A stretch of 64,000 bases of DNA, taken from NCBI GenBank assembly GCA_036245525.1, contig BTPG01000006.1, forward strand, positions 70,494,058-70,558,057, in the 5' to 3' direction. The position numbers were made by a program, and so were the translations under genes. Source of the stretch: Semisulcospira habei (Eukaryota; Mollusca; Gastropoda; Semisulcospiridae). This document shows, piece after piece, positions 56,704-64,000 of this stretch. The notes beneath the pieces were generated by a model. The model did not search any database. It was given only the letters and a program-made list of their open reading frames with translations, and was not told where the DNA came from. Numbering within the stretch: the stretch's first letter is position 1; each line of letters begins with the position of its first letter.

Positions 56704-56890
56704 CCCCTGACTCAGAGCCTGGAAAGGGTACTTTAGTACCCTAGTGAAACTTTGAGTCAGGGATCGAGGGAATTGAAGTCATGGCAAGAAGAGTTTCGCA
56801 CCCTGACTCAGAGCGTCAATAGGATACTGACGTATCCTATAGACGCTCTGAGTCAGGGGCAAAACACTCGTGTCATAACTCAATTCCCTC
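56704..56890. repeat. Paired hairpins nested in outer inverted arms
   Basis: Hairpin 1 (56704-56762) and hairpin 2 (56801-56858) share the arm CCCTGACTCAGAG and its complement but have different stems (AAAGGGTACTTTAGTACCCT; ATAGGATACTGACGTATCCT). GAGGGAATTGAAGTCATG (56766 on) pairs with CATAACTCAATTCCCTC at 56874-56890, enclosing hairpin 2. Confidence 0.9.
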
Positions 56891-57104
56891 CTCCTGCGGA
56901 TGCAGTGACGAATGCGATTTTTTTTTTCTTCTGCCATTACCGTCAACGTTTCTCTCAAGCTGGGGGCAATTTTTATTGCGGATTCAATCTGTTGCGGTTA
57001 CCATAGAAACGTCCTCTGGGCAATTAGTAATTCAGAGCATGTAACGCAGCCGAGAAGACAAACCTTGAATTACATTCCCTTTCCCTAACACTGGACGTAG
57101 GCCT

Positions 57105-57312
57105 ACGCTCTTACGTACACATTGTTGTTTCTGAAATCTTGGTTTATTCAACGACCAAAAAGCCAGCACCGTCCAAGAAAAGTGGATGTAAACTGGTCTC
57201 AGCAAGAGACATAGATCCTTATGAGCCCCTGCAGTCGCGGGGGCTCATGAGGATCTGTCTCTTGCAGTTGGATCATGTTCACTTTTTTTTCTTGGTGGTG
57301 AAAGCGTTCCAC
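57105..57312. mobile_element. PAL-A element
   Basis: Left arm CTTACGTACACATTGTTG and CGACCAAAAAGCC; core 57202-57265 with a two-base shortening of the right arm; right arm GGATCATGTTCAC. Confidence 0.9.
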
Positions 57313-57435
57313 ATGCCTTTTCTCGACATGCACACTCCACTTCTTATCTGTCCTAAAACGGATTATGACAGATAATGCTGATATGTGACGCTGTTTTACA
57401 TACACGAAAATCAATAACGTCAAGCACCCTTTGTT

Positions 57436-59175
57436 TTGGATCATGCGATTATTTCGAGCTGTATACGTAGAGATCCAGGAACTTCTAGCAAAAAAAAAAA
57501 AAGAGCCGCCCACCAGGCCCACCTAGCCCAGCCTTCCTGCCCTGTGAAGAAGTCTGCCTTCCGCCTCATCTGCAGCAGTCTCCAGCTCAAGCTTAGAGAA
57601 CTCCAGTACGAGTGGTGGTCCAGACTCGCACAGAGGACCCAGCTCTGCGCTGACAACGGTGACTACAGGGGCTTCTACGAAGCACTGAAAGCAGTGTATG
57701 GCCCTAGGCACCTGGTACAAAGTCCCCTGCGAAGCGCTGATGGACAGGCACTCCTCACAGATAATACCTCCATCTTGAACCGCTGGTCGGAATACTTTCA
57801 GGACCTCTTCGGCGCTGAGCGCACTGTTCAAGAAACAGTCATCCTCCAAATCCCACACCTTCCACTAAAGGTTGAATTGGACGAACCGCCCACCGCCGAA
57901 GAAACCCTCACAGCCATCCACCAGCTCAAGAGTGGCAAAGCAGCAGGCATTGACGGAATCCCGCCAGAGATATGGAAACATGGAGGCCCAGCACTGCACA
58001 ACAAGCTCCACGATCCCTTTCTCTGCTGCTGGGAAAAAGGAACACTACCAAAGGATTTCCGTGATGCAGTCATCATCACCATGTACAAGAACAAAGGAGA
58101 GAAGTCTGCCTGCTCTAATTATCGTGGAATTACCCTGCTGTCTATTGCCGGAAAAATTCTCGCAAGGTTGCTCCTGAATTGGCTGGTATCTGCCATCGCT
58201 GAAGACCACCTCCCAGAGGGCCAGTGTGGCTTCAGAGCCAACAGGAGTACCACCGACATGGTCTTTGTGCTGAGACAGCTTCAGGAGAAGTGCCGCGAGC
58301 AGAACAAAGGGCTGTACGTAACGTTTGTCGATCTAACAAAAGCGTTTGACACTGTGAGCAGGCAAGGTATGTGGCAGATCCTGGAGCGACTAGGCTGTCC
58401 CCCAAAGTTCCTCAACATGATCGTCCAGCTCCACGAGGACCAGCAAGGCCAGGTCAGACTAAACAGTGACCTCTCAGAACCATTCCCCATTCGCAACGGC
58501 TTGAAGCAAGGCTGCGTGCTGGCACCGACCCTCTTCACCATCTTCTTCAGCATGATGTTGAAGCAGGCCACAGTGGACCTCGACGATGACGACGCAGTGT
58601 ACATTAGGTATCGTCTCGATGGCAGCCTGTTCAACCTCAGACGACTGCAGGCCCACACGAAAACCCTAGACCAACTGATTCGTGAGCTGCTTTTTGCTGA
58701 TGACGCTGCCCTCGTTGCACACACAGAGAGAGCTTTGCAGCGCATTACGTCCTGCTTCGCAGATGCCGCCCAGCTCTTTGGACTTGAGGTCAATCTGAAA
58801 AAGACAGAGGTCCTTCATCAGCCAGCACCCAAGGAAGAGCATCGCCCTCCCCACATCACCATCGGCGAGTCCGAACTGAAGTCTGTACACCAGTTTACCT
58901 ACCTCGGCTGCATCATCACGTCAGACGCCAAGCTGGACAAGGAGCTGGACAACAGGCTGGCAAAGGCGAACTGTGCTTTCGGGCGACTATTCAAGCGGGT
59001 GTGGCACAATCAACAGCTGAAAAAAAGACACCAAGATCAGCGTGTACAGAGCTGTCGTCCTCACCACCCTGCTGTACGGTTCCGAGTCCTGGGCCCTCTA
59101 CCGCAGCCAACTACGACTCCTCGAACGCTTTCACCAGCGCTGCCTGCGTACCATCCTCAGCATTCACTGGAGTGA
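57436..59175 (+). pseudogene. LINE reverse transcriptase, main frame
   Basis: A long frame of about 580 codons. Motifs in order: KSGKAAGIDGIPPEIWK (finger), GFRANRSTTDMVFVLRQLQ, the palm FVDLTKAFDTVSRQG, LKQGCVLAPTLFTIFF, the catalytic box LLFADDAALVA, LKKTEVLHQP, and FTYLGCIIT. The frame is lost at an A7 run (59020-59026): the reading frame of the conserved downstream region is offset by one base. Near the start, a 13-A run (57491-57503) also separates the conserved frame from an upstream frame reading EIQELLA. The start codon given is arbitrary because the element is truncated. Confidence 0.93.
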
Positions 59176-59657
59176 CTATGTCACCAACGTCGAGGTCCTT
59201 GAACAGGCGGAAACTTTGAGCATCGAGGCTTTGCTGCTGCGGACACAGCTTCGCTGGGCGGGGCACGTCTCCAGGATGGAGGATCATCGCCTACCCAAGA
59301 TCACTCTGTTCGACGAGCTCGCCACTGGACACCGAGACAGAGGGGCACCAAAGAAGAGATACAAAGACGGTCTCAAGAAGTCACTTCGTGCCTGCCAAAT
59401 CGACCACCGCCAGTGGTCTTCGCTTGCTGCGGACCGTGACACCTGGCGCTCCACCATTCACAAGGCAGCCGTCTCCTTTGAGGACTCTCGCAGAGCTAAC
59501 CTCAAGGACAAGCGGCTCAGGAGAAAAAAACAGAGTTGTCGTAACTCAGAACCCTGACCAGACCTTCCCCTGCAGCCACTGCGGTCGAGCCTGCCTGTCC
59601 CGGATTGGCCTTCGCAGTCACGAAAATGCCTGCAGACGACGTGGGCAAGCCCTATAG
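59042..59657 (+). pseudogene. LINE C-terminal region and C2H2 finger
   Basis: VLTTLLYGSESWALYRSQLR, RWAGHVSRMEDHRLPK and GAPKKRYKDGLKKSL are the conserved C-terminal segments of this LINE type. A second frame change falls at another A7 run (about 59525-59531). The following frame encodes CSHCGRACLSRIGLRSHENA, a C2H2-type finger probably binding nucleic acid. The true protein would be continuous with the main frame. Confidence 0.9.
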
Positions 59658-59847
59658 AATCTTCGTTCGCGAAGTCAAGCCATGATGATGATAACTGTTC
59701 TCCATTTGAAAAGTTGTTTGCGTTTTTCCTTCGTCGAACTGTTACCTCTGCTAATAACTAAGTTTTTGAACTGAACTAGTAGTTCTCTAACTTTGATGAT
59801 ATTGTATCACCGATTCACTTTACAAATTAGGAGCCAATCAGTTACCA

Positions 59848-59917
59848 CTGGGGGGGGGGGGGATCGGGGGGGGGGAGTCGGGGGGCGGGGGGAGTTGGGG
59901 GGGGGGTAGGGGGTCAT
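59848..59917 (+). repeat. G-rich tract
   Basis: Repeated runs of five to twelve G. A C-rich tract (59996-60016) lies 80 bases further and could pair with it. Confidence 0.85.
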
Positions 59918-60119
59918 GTCCAACGTTTTGTTTGGGATATAGAATTTTAAAGTATTTTTCGCCTTATGAAGGGTGGAGTCCGGAACCCTGGAAACACCCC
60001 CCCCCTCCCCACCCCCACCAGATCCACCTCTGCAAAGCCAAAATAATAGGGAGGATAATCTTAACAAAATCTGAACATAGAACAAAATCTGACGCAGATT
60101 GTGGTTCTGACGTTGTTGA

Positions 60120-60284
60120 TTAAGCCTCAAAGATCCCCAGCCGCCAAAGAAACATTGGACACAAAATGGGGTTAGTTAGAGGCATAGATCCTCATGAGCC
60201 CCTGCAACTGCGGGGACTCATGAGGATCTAAGTCTCCTGCAGTTGGATTGTCTTCACTTTTTCTCGACAGCGAAGGGGTTAAGA
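60120..60284. mobile_element. PAL-A element
   Basis: AAGCCTCAAAGATCCCCAGC on the left; core 60175-60240; ends CTCGACAGCGAAGGGGTTAA. Confidence 0.9.
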
Positions 60285-60640
60285 AAACTTGTGACACGTA
60301 CATATCGTTGATGTGATGAACATCAACGTAAGAAGACTCAGCTAAAACACATTAAAAGGAAAATGCTCCATCCGCACCAAAAGCGTTGAGTTTTGCTTTG
60401 TACAGCTTGATGTTAACTGTGGCAGCAGAAGCCACACCGAGCACGTTTGCTATTTTGTTACAACATCCTATCTGCTATCGCGTCGAACTTTGATTTTGAC
60501 CCGTTTAGTGCCATTTGACGCAGACCGCGGTTCTTTAAATGGAAAAAAAAAACAAACAAAAGAAGAAGACTGCTTCAGGAAAATTCTCGAAAAGAAAAAT
60601 ATCTAAAGTTTCATGCTTGTCCGTCCACAAACGCCGGCGC
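60285..60640. other. No recognised feature
   Basis: TTGATGTGATGAACATCAA (60309-60327) is a small hairpin. Nothing else identified. Confidence 0.4.
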
Positions 60641-60644
60641 TAGT

Positions 60645-60800
<156 letters not shown>

Positions 60801-61062
60801 ACACGGCACTTGGCACCAACAGTAGCTTCTTCAGGATGGTTTGCGTAGCTAGACGTGACGTAATGTTTATTTTGTTACTTCATTGTCAGAGTTTGATCTC
60901 GGCCCGACAGTGACGTCAGGCGCATGCTATGGAACGATCTCCAGCACGGCCCATTTCGAAGTCTAACGTTTCTTCAGTACGGTAGACAAAAATGGGACTG
61001 AAATGCGACACAATGCATGAACCTTGTGAATGCACACATTTACGTATATGACAGATTTGTTT
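60801..61062. other. No recognised feature
   Basis: No repeat or domain identified. Confidence 0.4.
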
Positions 61063-61128
61063 ACTGGGCTGTGATTTTAGACCTTACGGTCTCTGGGCCG
61101 TAAGGTCCAAGATCACAGACCAGCCCAC
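61063..61128. repeat. PAL-I palindrome
   Basis: TGGGCTG on the left and CAGCCCA on the right replace TGCTGG/CCAGCA of other copies; inner TGTGATTTTAGACCTTACGG and its partner CCGTAAGGTCCAAGATCACA. Confidence 0.9.
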
Positions 61129-61429
61129 TATTTTTATGGGACCTTTTTTTGCCCCTATCCTTCGTATCGACCGTTATTGGCTTCGGGTTGCAAACATGAT
61201 GCTATTCACAGTCTTGTTTTTTTCCCTTCCAGTGGAACACATCGATATCAGCTGAAAAGCTCCACTAAAACGCTGGGTAATATCAACCACGGCTGGGTCA
61301 ATACATGTACAACCGACTAAAGCATTAGAGAACGTAAATCCAATTTGATTGTGCCGCCTTTAGCCTGCAGGGTTGTGTGTTTACCTGAATTAGCACTCCA
61401 GGAATCTTGCTGCTGCAAGGCGTCTATAA
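61129..61429. other. No recognised feature
   Basis: No repeat or domain identified. Confidence 0.4.
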
Positions 61430-61521
61430 TTAACCCTTTGATTGCTACTGGCGATACCGTTCGGCGGAAAAGACGCGTCTTTTCCGCCGAACGGTATCGC
61501 CAGTAGCAGTCAAGGGGTTAA
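61430..61521. mobile_element. PAL-H element, near-perfect 92-base palindrome
   Basis: TTAACCCTTTGATTGCTACT pairs with AGTAGCAGTCAAGGGGTTAA with two mismatches. The inner GGCGATACCGTTCGGCGG and centre AAAAGACGCGTCTTTT are perfect. This is the intact form of the element split by a SINE at 17.3 kb. Confidence 0.96.
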
Positions 61522-61789
61522 CGTATTTCAATGCAATTTTCATTTATTTTTAGAATGTCAACGAGTATGCTATGCTGTATTTTTATATAAAGTAACTATT
61601 TGATCAGGAAAAACAAGAGTCTTAATTTGTACCATCTGCTTTCTGCTGAAACGTATACAAACAAGAAAAAGCTTGTGCCCGTGTGTTTGTTGTCACGTCG
61701 ATCTGTGAACGTTTAAATTAATAATCGACTTGGCGAGCTGAACTGTGTGCTTAGCAAGTGAGAATAGAATCCCCAGTTAACAAAAGGCG
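61522..61789. other. No recognised feature
   Basis: AT-rich, nothing identified. Confidence 0.4.
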
Positions 61790-61842
61790 CTTGGGCCGAA
61801 GTCAGCCTAACAGGCTGGCGTCGGCTCGATTACGTTTTTGAG
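61790..61842. repeat. PAL-C, short form
   Basis: GCCGAAGTCAGCCTAACAGG continues into CTGGCGTCGGC: only the inner part of PAL-C pairs (61795-61826). Confidence 0.75.
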
Positions 61843-61917
61843 TTGGTCTGAGCCATTACCGCATTCAGTACCAGCTGACGCAGACTGTGTTTCTGCAATC
61901 TTCGTTAATTCAACACC

Positions 61918-62670
61918 TAATATATATATATATATAATTTTTCAATAAATTCTGAGAATGCTGTGCTAATGCCACATTGGCATTAGCACAGCATTCTCAG
62001 AATTTATTGAAAAATTATGTCCCTTGGAGCTACTCTGATTGAGTGCATTTTTTGGCTTGGGCGACGCCTTTGTTATAAGTAATGAATAATTGTACCACAA
62101 AATTGCCTAGGTGTTGCCTTTTCAAAATTTGTCAGTCTTCTTCCACTGCAACACCCCATAAAGCTTTAGGGATGCAATCCACGCTGGACTAGTGGTTGCT
62201 ACCAGTAAAATTCTGGAGGCGGCTTCTAGTATATGCGTTGTGTTTGCAATTTCAGGTTACGCCGTATGCCTACCTGATGAGACCCACCTTGGGTCGAAAC
62301 CGGTCGTAGGCGGCAAAATCTTAAATCTATCCAGAAGGTCCAAGATCTGTTTGGGAATATTCATGCACTAGCCTCCTCTCTCGGGGGGAGGACTGGATAT
62401 TCTCCAGCGGGTTGCGGGGCGCCTGGGGGTAGTCCCTATTACCTTATGTAGTAGGTGTTCAGTGGAAGGCTCAAAAGATCTAATAAGCGATGCAGTCACA
62501 AAAAGACAGCTGATGTCCTGATGACACAATGCAAGCTTACCAGCCTGGATTTCCATGGCATTAGCACAGCATTCTCAGAATTTATTGAAAAATTATGTCC
62601 CTTGGAGCTACTCTGAGTGTATTTTTTGGCTTGGGCGACGCCTTTGTTATAAGTAATGAATATATATATA
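61918..62670 (+). mobile_element. Penelope-like or retrozyme-like insertion
   Basis: AACACC flanks both ends (61912-61917, 62671-62676), a likely target duplication. A repeat of about 112 bases occurs twice directly (61978-62089 and 62557-62667: TGGCATTAGCACAGCATTCT to AAGTAATGAAT) and once partly inverted (61936-61974). A hammerhead ribozyme lies between. Both ends run into (TA)n. No reverse transcriptase is present. Partial tandem repeats, an inverted piece and a hammerhead are known features of Penelope-like long terminal repeats. Confidence 0.78.
62261..62314 (+). ncRNA. Type I hammerhead ribozyme, short stem III
   Basis: All core elements are present in order: CTGATGA (62274-62280), stem II GACCC/GGGTC (62281-62285, 62291-62295) with loop ACCTT, GAAA (62296-62299), stem III ACCGGT (62299-62304), then C62305 as the cleavage-site base. 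Stem I pairs GCCTAC (62268-62273) with GTAGGC (62306-62311), and after a four-base bulge GCC (62261-62263) with GGC (62312-62314). Stem III is a six-base palindrome with no room for a loop, as in hammerheads of Penelope-like elements and retrozymes that are thought to act as dimers. Cleavage is predicted between 62305 and 62306. Confidence 0.88.
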
Positions 62671-62867
62671 AACACCAACAACTAGGTGTCCCAGGAACAT
62701 ATGGTGTGGTGTCAGCAAGAGGCATAGATCCACATGAGCCCCCGCAACTGCGGGGGCTAATGAGGATCTATACCTCTTGCTTTTAGGTAATGTTCAAACT
62801 TTCTTCTGCACTGAAAGTGTTACACTAGAAGTCAAATTATCTACTGTAATTTTGTAAGTGTACTCAC

Positions 62868-62943
62868 CCGCATCATCAGCCGCATGTGTGAGCAACAGCA
62901 ACATAGGAAGAAGAAGAACCGCCCATATGTCCAATCTCGCCAT
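62868..62943 (-). CDS. Signal-peptide first exon of a secreted protein
   Basis: On the minus strand an ATG at 62943-62941 in good Kozak context (ACAATGG) encodes MARLDIWAVLLLPMLLLL, then a short THAADDA segment. This is a charged start, a strongly hydrophobic core and a small-residue cleavage region, a textbook signal peptide. Immediately afterwards the strand reads GCGG-GTGAGT, a consensus splice donor, with the intron starting at 62867. The exon ends after one base of the next codon, so the intron is phase 1, common after signal-peptide exons of extracellular proteins. I chose this start over an upstream in-frame Met because of Kozak context. Later exons would lie at lower coordinates but I cannot identify them. 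Function unknown. Confidence 0.6.
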
Positions 62944-63120
62944 TGTGTGGCAGTGTCGGTCGTCCCTGCACGTCCACACCGCAAAACTACTGACCTAAAT
63001 AAGGACAGTCTGTATATCGTGTCAGTCGACGTCTCACGTTCACCCCGCTAAAAATGTTCTGACCCAAATAAACACTGGTAATCAGAGAACCGGTCCACGA
63101 CCGCAAAACTGGCACGATCT
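62944..63120 (-). promoter_or_regulatory. Possible 5' UTR and promoter of the signal-peptide gene
   Basis: Minus-strand sequence upstream of the exon includes GATATACAGACTG about 80 bases before the ATG, a weak TATA-like element. TTAGCGGGGTGAACGTGAGA and TTTTGCGGTGTGGACGTGCA are similar segments repeated here. Speculative. Confidence 0.2.
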
Positions 63121-63397
63121 ATAAATCCATGAAGGTACTGGCCGGTCTCTGGGAAAACCAGGAATGTTGGAAATCCAGAAACAAAATTGGAGTGTTCAGG
63201 AATTCACATCATCACCATCAAGTCACCGGTAAGAGAAAGCACACTGATGAAATTTTAATAGCGGTTCTTGTTCCAGCAGTGACACAACGCGAGTCAGTCA
63301 CTGTCGTAAACACGGGCTGCCGATGAAAAATGTATGCATTTGCGTCAGCTGAAATCCGCACAAAACAGACCAGACGTACAGATAAGTAGCGTCAACG
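63121..63397. other. No recognised feature
   Basis: A 65-codon plus-strand frame (63129-63326) has no domain I recognise. Confidence 0.35.
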
Positions 63398-63484
63398 TTA
63401 ACCCCCCTCCCCACCCCACCCCCTTGTGCATGCAGTCACCGGTTCTGTAAACAGTACCGGTGGCTGCATGCACAAGGGGGTTAA
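63398..63484. mobile_element. PAL-O element, TTAA to TTAA
   Basis: TTAACCCCCCTCCCCACCCC on the left; CATGCACAAGGGGGTTAA on the right. CCCCTTGTGCATGCAGTCAC and its complement pair with one mismatch around CCGGTTCTGTAAACAGTACC. A 13-base C/A-rich insertion extends the left end. Confidence 0.9.
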
Positions 63485-63497
63485 AACATTGAGAATC

Positions 63498-63709
63498 TTA
63501 ACTCATTCTGCGACACAGCAGAGCAAGATATGGCTCGACCATGATAATTCAAGGGTCTGGTGGCAAAATAGCTTGGCGCCTAAAGGCGCCAAGCTATTCC
63601 GCCACCACTCCTGAACTATCATGGTCGATCTGTCTCCTGAATTGTAATGCAGTCCTCAGAGGACAACTCCAAAATGTGGGTATTTCGTACCTCGGGCACA
63701 ATGAGTTAA
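63498..63709. mobile_element. Full-length PAL-B element, best example
   Basis: TTAACTCATTCTGCGACAC to GGCACAATGAGTTAA. Core palindrome 63535-63628 (TCGACCATGATAATTCAAGG with partner CTCCTGAACTATCATGGTCG; GGCGCC on both sides of TAAA). Arms outside the core are unequal, about 37 and 81 bases. Confidence 0.95.
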
Positions 63710-64000
63710 CACATTGGTAGGAAAAATACATCAAAACAGTTCACAGCGGCACTAAATACAGAGAATTAAATTGAGTCGGTTTTGTCAGCCGCAGAACTGA
63801 CGTACAATTTATGCTGCTGTCTCAGACAGCAATTTTTTTTTTTGTTTAAAAAGCTGATAATGAAATTTTACGGCGACATCTTTAGCTCAAGTCCACAAAA
63901 CAGGCCCCAAAATGGGAATATCAGCTCAAAAGAGCTGAGAATCTAAATGCGTTCTTAGCTATAGAACTAACGACCGATTTATGGCGACGTCTCAGTAGTA
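63710..64000. other. No recognised feature
   Basis: Two segments with ACTGACG/GACGTCTCAG-type words (63796-63830 and 63967-63995) resemble each other loosely. Confidence 0.35.

Larger units (their letters stand above)
57430..59697 (+). mobile_element. RTE-like LINE, 5'-truncated
   Basis: Reverse transcriptase, thumb and a C-terminal C2H2 finger, then a stop (59655-59657), a 3' UTR of only about 35 bases with a CTTCG-TTCG-CGAAG hairpin (59661-59674), and an ATGATGATGATAA tail. The endonuclease is missing. A very short 3' UTR with a 3-bp tail fits RTE-type elements; the clade call is tentative. GC content is higher than in flanking DNA. Confidence 0.88.
61852..62820. mobile_element. PAL-A copy split by a Penelope-like insertion
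   Basis: Left part 61852-61917 (CATTCAGTACCAGCTGACGC to TTCAACACC), right part from 62671 (AACACCAACAACTAGGTGTC) with the core at 62715-62780 and a diverged right arm. The left arm type matches 23306. Confidence 0.82.

Noticed and set aside
58281..58793. A 170-codon minus-strand gene
   Set aside because: It is the antisense shadow of the LINE reverse transcriptase.
62500..62545. CTGATGA near 62516 as another hammerhead
   Set aside because: No GAAA box or stem I partner follows at a suitable distance.

Overview
This is repeat-dense, non-coding animal DNA. The evidence is long microsatellites, tRNA-headed SINEs, 5'-truncated LINEs, MITEs of several superfamilies, no operon structure, and one exon with a consensus splice donor. 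The SINE heads carry bodies with a GACGTTAAACCCC-type 3' domain, and Penelope/RTE/L2-like retroelements occur alongside. This would fit a lophotrochozoan, perhaps a gastropod mollusc; the placement is inference and only moderately likely.

The dominant content is palindromic (foldback) elements, well over 100 recognisable copies or fragments, named here by core. PAL-A: core GCAAGAGGCATAGATCCTC, full length about 220 bp, ends TTAACCCCTTCACTGCC...GGGGTTAA. PAL-B: core CGACCATGATAGTTCAAGGG, ends TTAACTCATT...AATGAGTTAA. PAL-B2: core GGGTAGTGTC. PAL-C: core GGTCCTCGGGCCGACGTC. PAL-D: AAGCGTGTTTCTTTC arms. PAL-E: CACTGGTTGTCTCCCTCGAT. PAL-F: TTAACCCTTTG plus TGTCGGTAGCGG. PAL-G: TTAACTCATTC plus GAGACGTGCCGC. 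PAL-H: TTAACCCCTTG plus CTGCTACTGGCGATACCG. PAL-I: GTGCTGGTCTGTGATTTTG. PAL-O: TTGTGCATGCAGTCACCGGT. Families A, B, F, G, H and O are bounded by TTAA, as expected for piggyBac-type target duplication. No transposase was found. In many PAL-A copies both arms carry the same mirrored substitutions.

Layout. 1-9 kb: PAL copies, a 135-bp tandem array, a tRNA-headed SINE and a (CATC)n block. 9-13 kb: a Harbinger-like MITE with TTA duplications, (TC)n tracts holding retroelement tails, and an L2/CR1-like LINE inserted in a PAL-A copy. 13-34 kb: dense PAL copies, a SINE with a 13-bp target duplication inside a PAL-H element, a three-unit tandem array of hairpins, and a pogo-like MITE. 34-35 kb: a Penelope-like fragment between (TA)n blocks. 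35-51 kb: PAL copies, (CA)n, (GT)n and (TC)n tracts and paired dispersed repeats. 51.7-55.5 kb: a decayed LINE bounded on both sides by (GA)n/(TC)n. 57.4-59.7 kb: a better preserved RTE-like LINE. 61.9-62.7 kb: a Penelope- or retrozyme-like insertion carrying a complete type I hammerhead ribozyme motif. 62.87-62.94 kb: a signal-peptide exon on the minus strand, the only plausible host coding sequence.

The genes do not form a pathway. The window records successive insertions: elements inserted into elements, with target duplications that give relative ages. The least explained signals are the self-homogenising palindromes, the hammerhead ribozyme, and the repeated placement of retroelement 3' ends against the TC strand of (TC)n tracts.
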